Positions 1 through 10,050 of a stretch of DNA of 64,000 nucleotides are shown piece by piece. The DNA comes from Imbricaverruca yamaguchii. Its lineage: Eukaryota; Arthropoda; Thecostraca; Neoverrucidae. The notes below the pieces were generated by a model. That model was not told the DNA's origin. It made no database searches and was given only the letters and a program-made list of their open reading frames with translations. A program made the translations under genes and the position numbers. How positions within the stretch are numbered: the first letter of the stretch is position 1; each line of letters begins with the position of its first letter. The stretch is from contig JAOTOL010001639.1 of assembly GCA_034440575.1 (NCBI GenBank), positions 1,720,501 to 1,784,500 on the forward strand. Direction: 5' to 3'.

Positions 1-880
1 TTAATCACGGCGTTCTTATTTATGCACACGACATTTTAAGTGAACGCACACATTTTAATCTAGCACCGTCATCACTCACGCCCGCACGCGAAATTAAGCT
101 CTGTGGAATTGAAATGTGCACGTCATGCCTCAAGACGGGATATTTGTAAGCCTTGGCGGCCGGTCGGTGCAGTAAGAGGAATCCAGCCCGGCCGGGTCGG
201 CTTCGGTGTGGGAGGGCTACTGGAACCGCTACCACTTCCGCTGCCCCATCACCATGACGCTCTTGGACTTACCTCTCAAGTCCCATTCAGGTTCGTCTCT
301 TCAGCTTTTCGCGTGATTTGAAATGGTTCTTAGTCATCATGTTGATCTTGCGCGACATTTGACGGTGTGGCTTAAGCAGGCTCAGGAATAAATTTCGTGT
401 TGTTCCACTTTGTCTTATTCCAGAGGAGTTGAACGCCAAAAAAGCACATACCTGTCATGTTCCTCACTGTAGGCACAGTGCTGATCAGCAACGGCACTGG
501 ATTCAGGCAAAGCAGACTTAAAAGCATGATTGGGGTACAAAATGCCTTCATGACAACCGCACAGGCCAAAACGCTATAAATGCAAAAGACCCCACTCTTG
601 TGAAGTATAGCTACATCCTCGTGCTTATTCCGCATTATTGGGATGCATCGCTTCAGAGAATTAAACAAGTAATTTTCATTATACTTTTTAACATGGAACT
701 GTCAGTAAACCGAATAAAAGTGCAGCTTCTCCAGCAATGCGCGTAGCTTCTAGATTGTCCCGTAACAATTCAATCGGAACCTGAATGTTGTTTGTCTATC
801 CAGTCCAAGAAGCAAAATGCGATGTAGTTTGAAATTGTTGTTGATAGTCCCGTGCTGCGCCTTGTCAGCTGGCTCCGGCG
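1..880. other. Unannotated sequence, no gene seen
   Basis: Mixed-composition sequence. Short open frames exist on both strands, but none shows a recognisable domain and none exceeds chance length. No tandem array or transposon motif was seen before the triplet tract at about 884. Confidence 0.5.
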
Positions 881-883
881 CCG

Positions 884-1246
884 TTGCTGCTGCCGCTGCT
901 GCTGTCGCTGCTGCTGCTGCCGCTGCTGCTGCCGCTGCCGCTGCCGCTGCCGCTGCTGCTGCTGCGCTGCTGCTACTGCCGCTGCTGCTGGCCCTGCTGC
1001 TGCCGTTGTCGCTGCCGCTGCCGCTGCTGCTGCTGCCGCTGCTGCTGTCGCTGCTGCTGCCGCTGCTGCTGCCGCTGCCGCTGCCGCTGCCGCTGCTGCT
1101 GCCGCTGCTACTGCTGCTGCTGCTGCTGCGCTGCTGCTGCTGTCGCTGCTGCTGCCACTGCCGGTGCCGGTGCCGTTGCCCTGCCGCTGCTGCTGCCGCT
1201 GCTGTTGCCACCGCCGCTGCCGCTGCCGCTGCCGCTGCCGCTGCCA
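884..1246. repeat. GCT/GCC triplet microsatellite
   Basis: About 360 bp of almost uninterrupted GCT and GCC triplets on the + strand (CTG/CCG class), with rare GTC, CTA and GGT interruptions. All frames stay open on both strands (poly-Ala, poly-Leu, poly-Arg/Cys or poly-Gln/Ser), which explains several long overlapping ORFs here. There is no splice, start or codon-bias evidence that any frame is translated. CTG-type tracts form hairpins and are length-unstable. Confidence 0.95.
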
Positions 1247-1417
1247 CGGCGGTGCTCGGCAGCGATGGATGGGGTTCTCGCCTGGGACGACGCAGCTGGC
1301 ACGTACTCGGCCGCTAGCCATGAAGTACGACGGCGGGTGAAATTGTTCGCATTGCCGGCTCACATTTACACGGGGCCGTGACTGGCGCTGGTTCAATCAG
1401 GCGTGCAGAACTCGACC

Positions 1418-1573
1418 GGCGGCCGCTGGTCGGGTCCGCGCCCGACAGCTGCTGGTCGGGTCCGGAGCCGGCGGCCGCTGGCGGGGTCTACGCCTGACAG
1501 CTGCTGGTCGGGTCCGCGCCCGACAGCTGCTGGTCGGGTCCGGAGCCGGCGGCCGCTGGCCGGGGATGCGTCG
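1418..1573. repeat. 26-bp GC-rich minisatellite, 6 units
   Basis: Six consecutive 26-bp units alternate between a GGCGGCCGCTGG start and a GACAGCTGCTGG start, each followed by a GGGTCC-type segment. The first kind carries a GCGGCCGC octamer. The alternation gives a partial 52-bp higher-order period. Confidence 0.85.
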
Positions 1574-1574
1574 T

Positions 1575-1805
1575 ATCCGGGCGGTCTGCGTCATGTTCGC
1601 ATCGTATCCGCTGGCTGTGGCCGTGTCACATGTGAGTGGCATTCGCTGGCCGGGTCCCGGTCGTGTCCGTTGTCTCCGTCGTGTCCGTTGTCCCCGTCGT
1701 GTCCGGTGGGTGTGTCCGTGTCACATGTGAGTGGTATCCGCTGGCCGAGTCCCCGCCATGTCCGTTGCCCCCGTCGTGTCCGGTGACTGCATCGTATCCG
1801 GGTGT
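1575..1805. repeat. 95-bp tandem duplication with internal GTGTCCG repeats
   Basis: The segment starting CCGTGTCACATGTGAGTGG at about 1621 recurs at about 1716, a 95-bp period, with a shorter degenerate continuation. Inside each copy an ~18-bp GTGTCCGTTGTC-like motif is itself repeated. Confidence 0.7.
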
Positions 1806-1855
1806 ATTTTTGCCAGTGTCGTGTCTGCGTCTCGTCCGCCTGGTCAGCTGGTCTG

Positions 1856-2256
1856 GCGGCAGGCAGGCATCGGGAATGACGGGTGTGTGGGGCGGCAGGC
1901 ACGGGGCATGACGGGTGTGTGGGGCGGCAGGCACGGGGCATGACGGGTGTGTGGGGCGGCAGGCACGGGGCATGACGGGCGCGTGGCGGCGGCAGGCACG
2001 GGCATGACGGGTGCGTGGGGCGGCAGGCACCGGGGCATGACGGGCGCGTGGCGGCGGCAGGCACGGCATGACGGGCGCGTGACGGCGGCAGGCACGGGCA
2101 TAACGGGTGTGTGGCGGCGGCAGGCACCGGGTATGACGGGTGTGTGGGGGCGGCAGGCACGGGGCATGACGGGTGTGTGGGGCGGCAGGCACCGGGGCAT
2201 GACGGGCGCGTGGCGGCGGCAGGCACGGGCATAACGGGCGCGTGGGGTGGCAGCCA
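1856..2256. repeat. ~32-bp minisatellite, about 12 units
   Basis: Units begin GGCGGCAGGCACGGG and continue CATGACGGGTGTGTGG. They vary at CATGACGGG/CATAACGGG/TATGACGGG and TGTGTGG/CGCGTGG, and run 31-34 bp. Single-base length changes break any common reading frame, arguing against coding. The array ends at a CAGCTGACTGCC segment. Confidence 0.92.
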
Positions 2257-2259
2257 GCT

Positions 2260-3150
2260 GACTGCCACCGGGGTGAGCTCCTTTGCAACACAATATCACC
2301 TCTTCCACATGTTTATCTTGGATTCACGAACGGACACATAAGGATGGTCTATGGGCTAACTGACTCGCTTGCGGCACAAAAGCTGCGTTGCTTACGCTAA
2401 AGTTCTCATTGAAATATCACCACATGCTTTCACCCTCTTTAGATATCATTTCTCATCATTTAAGAAGATCCCGGTCATCTTACTGCGCCAAGATGGCAGC
2501 GTCTTGTCGACAGCTCTGCCCTTTATCGCCCGAATGTACAAAGTTTGGTGCATAGCTGAAATATCTAACAATGCAATGGATGGCCCAACAGTTTGCAACC
2601 GGCTTACGTCATGTCGACAGCTCCAGTGCTGCTGCTGGCGATTCTGTGGAGTGTTCAGTGTCTAGCGGTGGTTCTGCGTCGTTTGCACATGTCTGGTGGT
2701 GGTCTGACACCATGTTCACCGGTCTGGTGGTCACTCTGTCACATGGTCACATGTCCCACATGACCGGACCTAAAGCCGGCGGCAGCCAATCGGCCGATTT
2801 CCCGTGTGTCTACTCGGCAGTCCCCGCGTGTGCCTGCCAATCACTATTACGTCTGTTTATGTGGACACTGCGCGACATGCACTCCACTCGACTTGGCACG
2901 ACCAAACGCTCACCAGACCGGCGGAAGTTGCCTAATCGGAGCCGATCATCACTCCCCGGCAGTACAAATTAGCTGGCACACAGGGGCTTATTAGATTTGC
3001 GTGTGCCGCGTGCCGTCCGGACGTTGAGTGGCCAACTTGCAGTCTGCCCTGTTCGGCACAACTTTGCCAATCAATTAACCGTCTCCTAGACATGCGATGT
3101 TGGCCTCAATTAATGAACATTAGAATGGGAGGGTAGTTAGCGGGCAATGC
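2260..3150. other. Unannotated sequence, no gene seen
   Basis: Mostly unique-looking sequence. A small region at 2660-2765 repeats GGTGGT and CACATG motifs. The open frames at about 2369-2665 and 2571-2972 have no recognisable domain. Confidence 0.5.
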
Positions 3151-3152
3151 CC

Positions 3153-3430
3153 GCTCACCACGCCCATTATCCGAGTCTATAGCGTAGCGTCCGCACTCCC
3201 CACTCTTCGGCGGTGCTCGTCACTACGCCCCATGACCCGCGTCTATAACAGAGCACCCGCCCTCCCCCACCCTTCGGCAGCGCCCGCTCACTATGCCCCA
3301 TGACCCGAGTCTATAACAGAGCACCCGCCCTCCCCCACCCTTCGGCAGCGCCTGCTCACTACGTCCCATGGCCCAAGTCTATAACAGAGCACCCGCCCTC
3401 CCCCACTCTTCGGCAGCGCCCGCTCGTACT
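3153..3430. repeat. 68-bp tandem repeat, 4 units
   Basis: Units start near 3156, 3221, 3289 and 3357, each with CACTACGCCCCATGACCC, then GTCTATAACAGAGC, then a CCTCCCCCACCCTTCGGC segment. The first unit is the most diverged and slightly shorter. Confidence 0.88.
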
Positions 3431-3837
3431 GGAAAAAGACATGATGTTCGCGACTGCACCTCCTTGACATTTTCGGCCGAAGGAGCCCTTTTGAGCATGA
3501 GAAGGCACCTATCCAGGGTACTCAAGTGCAACCCCTATATGATTTCCAAGTTCGTAGCCGGCAATTTTTTTCTTCAGCAATATCTTTTTTCTGCACCATT
3601 GCGCACACAAGCCTGATTCCAAAAGTTATAGCTCAATATCTTACAATTATGGAATAGCGCAACGAGACTGAAGTTTAAACAAAATCGAGTTACCGGTGTT
3701 GAAGTATTCGAGTAGTACTACCTTCAAGCGACTCTCTCCTTTGCTGTGCCTCCTCTTTCCGAATTTCTTGTTGGTAAAAAGAAGGAATGAGCTTCTTCAT
3801 TCAAAAACGACTCTATCACTTCTCCAACTCTCCAAGG

Positions 3838-4370
3838 TGAAGGTTCAACTCTCCAAGGTCACATTGTAAAGCTATTAACAAATTAACATGGTTTTCCATG
3901 AATTTGATTGGATGCATTGTTAGTAGTGCGCCGACACGTGCAGTAAATCGCTGCAGATGGCTTTCAAACTATCTTTACTGTCTTTATATACACACATAAA
4001 GCGACCTGTCTGAACGAAATGACATGCAATACTTCCGGGTATTGCGATGCAGAAGCTGGGCGGTATAAGCCAATGACTTTCAATATACCTAGACAATGTT
4101 TTTTAATAGGCTGAGAGGAGATACTTCCGGAACTGACTGATCTCCTTCACTTGGATGTGTTCGACGATTATTTATCAAACACCTATCTCATGAATGTGTA
4201 AGCGATCTATCGGATTGCACGCATCAGACGAACGAAGTATTGCAATCGTTTCACATAGGAACAGCTTGTTTTGCAGCACCAACTTTAATTTCGATGTCTC
4301 GAGGTGGCACAAATACCTAGTACGCATCCACCGAACATAATATGTTCCACATATCATAGCAGAGAGGACA
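3838..4370 (+). repeat. Copy 1 of an unidentified ~530-bp dispersed repeat
   Basis: This segment matches the reverse complement of about 7930-8470 along its length. Shared stretches include GATTGGATGCATTGTTAG, CTGTCTGAACGAAATG, GGAACTGACTGA and GATTATTTATC, with many substitutions and small indels. One frame gives a similar N-terminal peptide in both copies (LIGCIVSSA, then SDLSERN after frame disruption here), so the family may once have coded, but I recognise no domain. The other copy lies inverted about 3.6 kb away. Confidence 0.75.
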
Positions 4371-4481
4371 GAACAGGCATTGTCACACCGCGAAATGTTC
4401 AACGATAGCCGCCTCCCTCTGGCGTGTGCCTGCAGCCCTAGCTGTGAAGTATTGCCTCCGTGACGACGTGATGGTACCCCT

Positions 4482-4904
4482 CTATGGTACCCCACGGCCT
4501 GCACGAGATATTGTCTCCATTCCATCGTCGCAGACGATGATGTCTCTGTAGTCAGTAAGGAGCTTCACGGCTCGATCGCGGGAGTCACTGACGCATTTTA
4601 GTTGCTTGAATGCTGATAATCGATCGGATATAACATGTGCATATGCACCCAGTTTCGACTTGGCGGACTGTTCTCCCCGTGTCGGGCAGATCTCGCAGCT
4701 AGGTATCATTTGCGCCGATGACCTGGAGCAAATGTCGCGACCCGGTTCTATAAGGTCAGCGAAGTTCAAGTCATGGTTGGTTGCTTTAATGGCCGGAAAG
4801 TGGGGCTTGTCATGCTCACTTTCGCACATGTCTGGCATTTCATATGCTTCCAACGTAATCGCTTCCGTCTCCTCGTCGTGTACAGCTGAAATGAACAGTG
4901 ACAA
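4482..4904 (-). other. 140-codon open frame, unidentified
   Basis: An uninterrupted frame of 140 codons outside any tandem array. It is acidic and cysteine-containing, with no confident domain. A C-terminal stretch reading LLTDYRDIIVCDDG is faintly like the linker before the reverse transcriptase of Ty3/Gypsy polyproteins, but no RT motif follows downstream on the minus strand. It could be a retroelement scrap or a chance frame; it is not offered as a gene. Confidence 0.2.
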
Positions 4905-5395
4905 CGACAGTCTGCAGCTGAACTGAACAGTGACAACGACAGTCTACAGCTGAACTGAACAGTGACAACGACAGTCTACAGCTGAACTGAAAAGTGACAA
5001 CGGCAGTCTACAGCTGAACTGAACAGTGACAACGACAGTCTACAGCTGAACTGAACAGTGACAACGGCAGTATACAGCTGAACTGAACAGTGCCAACAGC
5101 AGTCTACAGCTGAACTGAACAGTGACAACGACAGTATACAGCTGAACTGAACAGTGACAACGGCAGTCTACAGCTGAACTGAAGAGTGACAACGACAGTC
5201 TACAGCTGAACTGAACAGTGACAACGACAGTCTACAGCTGAACTGAACAGTGACAACGGCAGTATACAGCTGAACTGAACAGTGCCAACAGCAGTCTACA
5301 GCTGAACTGAACAGTGACAACGACAGTCTACAGCTGAACTGAACAGTGACAACGGCAGTATACAGCTGAACTGAACAATGCCAACAGCAGTCTCC
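4888..5395. repeat. 32-bp minisatellite, about 16 units, CAGCTG in each
   Basis: Units carry GAACAGTGACAACGACAGTC followed by TACAGCTGAACT, with recurring variants GACAACGGC and GCCAACAGC. Order of variants suggests block duplication. Nearly every unit contains CAGCTG, giving about 16 evenly spaced copies of an E-box-like hexamer. The length is not a multiple of 3. Confidence 0.95.
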
Positions 5396-5399
5396 TGGC

Positions 5400-6290
5400 A
5401 CATACATGCACCGTAATAGTCATCCAGACGTTTTCGGATCGATTTGGCTCGCAAAGCTTGCAATGAAATCGCATTTGCGAAGCATTCGAATTCATCACAT
5501 GCCATTGTTTGTGACATCGGCTATGTTGGTGTACAAAGACAGTGTTTAATACATCGGCTGCGATGGTATACAAAGGTACATTTTACATACACCAACTGAG
5601 CAAACCTGTACAACGTGCTCACCATGTGTTCGATCCCCCGACACGGGAAAGAACAGCCCACCATATCGAAACACCCGGTCAATGATCAACGCTCTGAGAT
5701 GCGCCAATGACTTCAGCGAGCGAGCTGCTCAGTACAATACTGACTACTCTGGAATACTGGAATATTCCACTTACGCCGTCGATTTTGCCATTTGGTGCAT
5801 TCACCATCGACAGAGAAAGCGAACCATTTCGTGCAGCTCGCCATGAATCACACTGATTGTTGGTTCTCCCTCTGGGGGACACATCTCCTCCACGAAGTCC
5901 GTAACAATGGCTTTTTCTCGTCCTGCCACGGATGTTCCACTCACCCTACCGCTACGCTATCGTTACTAAATTATCTCCATCCAAATCACTTTAAAATATA
6001 TTTTAATAGTCCTGGACAAAACACTCTAAGAACAAAAATATCCCGCGCTTACGCGGGAGAGCGCGAAGATCTCCTGCGATGCATCTCAGATGAAGACTGG
6101 GATGTAGACAATGCGTCTATAGATATCATCAAAACCAAGTGATGCTACACTAGTGATACTAATGACGCTATTTAGAGACAAAAGCGATATCACAGATATC
6201 ACTTTAGGACTACAGTACAGCACAATCATCCAACAAATCTTTCCTTATCCGTCCGGCGCACCTACAACATAAATATAGAGCATTGCTCTT
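5400..6290. other. Unannotated sequence upstream of LINE remnant
   Basis: No domain was recognised. A + frame at 5792-6142 (116 codons) ends in an acidic, protein-like tail and could be a scrap of the element that follows, but it lacks RT motifs. The minus frame at 5679-5882 is also unidentified. Confidence 0.4.
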
Positions 6291-6299
6291 GATCTGAAG

Positions 6300-7326
6300 C
6301 AGGTCCCCATACGTGAATTACAACTCGCGAGTGAAACCACCAGACAAATTTACCCTCTTCACATTTTGGCACATGGAACACCCCATGCTCGGGTATCTAC
6401 TTCAACAAAATAAAATAAAGTAAAATATTCTTCCCTATCGGAACTCAACTGAAATTTTACGAATATCTAGAGGCTCACTCACAACACACATGCTTCTATT
6501 CCGACGGCTCCGGTACCAACGACGGTACGGGAGTCGCCTGGCGCGGTGGGCCCAACACTGGCCAAACAAAATTAACCCGACATCATTCGGTCTACACCGT
6601 GAAGTTAGTGGCCATCCTAGCCTGCCTACAACGCATCATAAAATACAGCACCACCACCCCCACCATCATCTGCACTAACTCACGCTCCCCCATTAGCACC
6701 CTCGCGGCCATACACAACACCACCCACCAAATACTCCACGCTATCCGATATTTCTACCATACTAACCACGCACACCTCAAATTTCCCGACTTATCTAGAT
6801 CCCCGGCCATACGGGCATCCCAAGCAACGAGCAAGCTGATGTTTTCGCACGTCGGGCCGTCGACCTCCCGCCTGCCCACCGCCGCCCAGTGACCCCCGGT
6901 GACCTGCTGTCCCTGGTCAGCACACAAACAAATGTCTCCAGGCAGGCTGGAGCGACAAGGCATTACACTCACACAATATTAAACCCCTCCTCTCCGAATG
7001 TCCACCATCGCCCCAACACACGCGCGTGAAGGAGGCGGTCATCGCCCGTTTGTGGCTAGGTCACACCATCCTAACGCAGGACTACCTCTTCCGTCGTAAT
7101 CCGCGAGTGCCACTTTGCCACGTTTGTGACGTGCACCATTCCACTGAGCGTTCTTTTAAAACTTATATGCCCCGTGTATAATTTGCAACGCAGCTCCATT
7201 TCCGCTTACTTCGCGAAACATCATATTTCACTGTCGCTGAGCACACCACTCGGGAATGACCACCATGTACATCTCGCCGTCCTATTCGAGTTCCTCTATA
7301 ACACGAGACTGGAGCAGTCCATTTGA
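6300..7326 (+). pseudogene. LINE (non-LTR retrotransposon) 3' end: RNase H plus zinc-knuckle tail, frameshifted
   Basis: This is the C-terminal part of a LINE ORF2 protein, whose RNase H removes RNA from the RNA-DNA hybrid during retrotransposition. RNase H motifs are readable from 6491: YSDGSG, then KLVAILACLQ near 6600, then ICTNSRSPIS near 6670. The frame then shifts and PGHTGIPSNEQADVFARR follows from 6802. A second shift near 7022 opens KEAVIARLWLGHTILTQDYL and CHVCDVHHSTE, the usual Cys/His tail. A third shift near 7130 gives CPVYN and a typical LINE C-terminus ending at the stop at 7324-7326. Three frameshifts make it dead. Motif order is that of RNase H-bearing LINE clades (I/R1/Jockey-like groups); the clade is not resolved. 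Where the element begins upstream is uncertain. Confidence 0.78.
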
Positions 7327-7929
7327 AGTTAATCACCACCATTGCACGACATTAGATCACTCCATCTGCAGTTGAACGCCACAATCCTTTCCTCTCTCGC
7401 ATGGCGCACACATAAAGGTTATCCTCGAATAAGTAGGCAGGGACCGATCCATGTTGGCAAGAATGAATGGTTCCCCATGTATTGCGCTCGGTATTATTAC
7501 GATCCCCATATAATGCGCTTGTCCCTTCGGGTTTTCTAAGCAGCTTGGTTTTTTCCTCCGAATTTTGTTTAAACCTTAATCGCAACATTCACTTAAGCAT
7601 CCAAGGTTGAGCTCGTACTCCCATGGCACGCCCTGGACACCCTGCTTCGTTTTCAGGTCACGGGAGGTCAGCGGAACGTGTCCGGAGGCTGTGATGCTGG
7701 TCACCCTACAAGTGTTCTATTGTGTGTTATTATGCATGTATGCATGCAAGTATATATCTACCTGTATCTTACTTATGCATCCGTCTTCCACGCCACGTTC
7801 TTTGCTTGCGTCAGGCTCCTCTCACCTATCTTGTTTGCGCGATACCGGATGCCACAGCCAATTTAATGTTACCTTTCCTGACCTAAATTGCCCCTAGCAG
7901 ATGAAGTTCCGCCTCCGCTTGTGAAGAAA
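7327..7929. other. Unannotated sequence after LINE remnant
   Basis: This may include the LINE 3' UTR just after 7326. No poly-A tail or target-site duplication was found by eye. Open frames at 7342-7539 (+), 7352-7588 (-) and 7607-7897 (+) show no domain. Confidence 0.4.
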
Positions 7930-8470
7930 TAACATGTCCTACGATGTGTGAGATATATTGTGCTCAGTGGTTGCGCTTCAACTATATCTGTACCGCTTCA
8001 ATATATCAAAATGGAAGTTAGTAAAGCAGGCTGACCATTTGTGAAAAACTTGCAATTTCCATTATATTTATGCGTTGAACCCCATAGATAACTTCTATGC
8101 TTATAAGATATGTACATACATGCCAGATAAATAATCGACACATCAGCTCAGGTGGAAAGGCTCAGTCAGTTCCGAAAGTATCTCTGGACTGATTGAAAGC
8201 CAATGTCCAGGCATATTGAAAACCATTGGCTTGTTCACACCACAAAGCTTCCGTGTATAATTACATAGGCTGTATCGCAATACACGGAAGCCTACCATGC
8301 CATTTCGTTCAGACAGATCGCTGTATGTGAATAGATATTTTGTAAACCATCTCCATGAACTTAATCCAAATTGCGTCCGTGCACTGCTAACAATGCATCC
8401 AATCAGAATCATGGAAATGTATGCTAATTTTTGCAACAGCTTAACAATGTGATCTTGGATAATTGGCCTA
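7930..8470 (-). repeat. Copy 2 of the unidentified ~530-bp dispersed repeat (inverted)
   Basis: On the minus strand this aligns with 3838-4370. It holds the more intact frame of the pair: 8143-8484 minus, 113 codons, including LIGCIVSSARTQFG and SDLSERNGMVGFRVLRY. The corresponding peptide is recognisable but interrupted in copy 1. No known domain is evident. It may be part of a transposon ORF or an unrelated repeated segment. Confidence 0.75.
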
Positions 8471-8594
8471 CGCTGGCTTACCAAGGGTTAGTAAGTTGTC
8501 TCAAGCAAGATGTGGCTATAAGATATGCTTGCATATACAAATTCGATTGACTCAGCATACAAGTAGCTGCATACATCAATAACCACAGCCCTGT

Positions 8595-8790
8595 TCGTTA
8601 TTAAACGTAACCCTGTCGAAGCTGAATTCTTGGAATTACATATTCGGAAAGAAAGAATGCAGCAAAAGCGGGAGTGTCTTGAAGATTGCGTTGCTTGGAG
8701 ACTTCAACGCCAGAAACCCGATTCTGCTCAAACTTCAGCTTCTTTGCGCCATCATAATTTTAAGATTTTGAACTATACCTTTGGGAAGTT
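8595..8790 (+). pseudogene. Possible LINE endonuclease (EEP fold) fragment
   Basis: One + frame reads WNYIFGKKECSKSG and then KIALLGDFNARNP at about 8686-8725. GDFNAR is the signature of apurinic-like endonuclease domains in LINE ORF2, where it sits near the catalytic aspartate and asparagine. The frame closes soon after, and the expected downstream SDH-type motif was not found. A short motif can arise by chance, so this is tentative; other LINE fragments nearby make it plausible. Confidence 0.3.
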
Positions 8791-9055
8791 TGCTTTCGTG
8801 TCCAATGGCACCAGAAATCGCTGTTACTAAAAATCCAGAACACGTTTTCCAAACGTGCGCTGTCCTGACTTTGTACCCACTGGCATATTTGGAAAACTCC
8901 ACTCTTGCCAGCAACATCCTAGTGACCGTTAGAAGAGAACACAAACTCACCAACGTGTATCGCCTGCCCTGAGCGTGATTCGGCCACATATGGCAAATTT
9001 GCTGTTATCTTTATTTCTTTAGCCTCTCCCCTCTCTTGTACACATAACACTTTCT

Positions 9056-9057
<2 letters not shown>

Positions 9058-9119
<62 letters not shown>

Positions 9120-9172
9120 CTCTCTTCTCTATCTCTCTCTCTGTCACTCTCTCTCTCGTTTTCTTCTCCTTT
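9058..9172. repeat. (CT)n microsatellite
   Basis: An almost pure CT run from about 9058 to 9113, continuing as interrupted CT-rich sequence with TCTCTAT and TGTCACT interruptions to about 9172. Confidence 0.95.
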
Positions 9173-9174
9173 TA

Positions 9175-10050
9175 TCTCGTTGAATCGTTCACTGAGTCGC
9201 TGATTGGCTCGATCATCTTTCGCCACCCTCGTCTCTTGCTGTCCACCTCGTCTCTCTCTCTCATCTCTATCTCCCCACTACATCTGCTCCTCCCACTCCC
9301 TTGCACCTGAGCAACTCCAATCTTCTCGATGCGCCGACGGCCCAGGCCAGGCGCTCAGTCGATCCCGACGCGTCGAAGCCGGCGGACGTGCGGCCCTGGA
9401 CGGTGGCAATCCCCTCCCCCCGGACAAAGCCGGCGGACGTCCGGTCCTCGACGGTGGTAACCTCCACCAGACAGCGGCAGCTCCCACTCGGTGATCGCAG
9501 CACCCCCTGGCCCCGGACGGTGGGAGTCTCGCGCCCGGAGCATAGGTCGGCTCCCGTTCCCGGACCGTGGCAACCGCCCGTCCAGCCGGCGGCCACTTCC
9601 GGTCCCGGAGCGTGGGAATATCAGACCGGACAGTGACGTCGCGTGCTGTCCGGCGGCTGCAGACAGACAGTCCGGCACTGTCCGGCTGGGTGCACAGGAG
9701 CGGCGGGGCTGCAGTCACACTCAGACATCGGACATCTGGTGAGTGGCTGCACCGGTGGTGTTCTGAACAGTCAGCAGCAAACGTCCACAGTATGAACCAA
9801 GTCCAATTAGATAACCTGCTGAAATCGTTTGTGTTGGAAACAATAAGAGGTGGGTAGCTAAGCACCCTTGCCATTCAGCTTAAGTTAACATCATCTCACT
9901 TATATGTAAATGTATAAACGTATATATATGTATGCAAATACGTTAATGCTGATTTCAACCTAATCTCGTTGTTGTTCAGAGCTCACTGCCGACTATTAAA
10001 TAATGAAACAGATGAGGCTCTGAATCAAGGATATACTCTGGTATTCAGGC
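9175..10050. other. GC-rich then ordinary sequence, no gene seen
   Basis: The part at 9320-9700 is GC- and CpG-rich, with irregularly recurring CGGACGGTGG, GACGGTGG and CCGGACCGTGG motifs spaced about 45-60 bp apart, probably a very degenerate tandem array. Overlapping open frames on both strands here lack domains. Confidence 0.45.

Noticed and set aside
4482..4904. Ty3/Gypsy pol linker on the minus strand
   Set aside because: The LLTDYRDI stretch is only faintly similar, and no protease or RT motif is found on either side.
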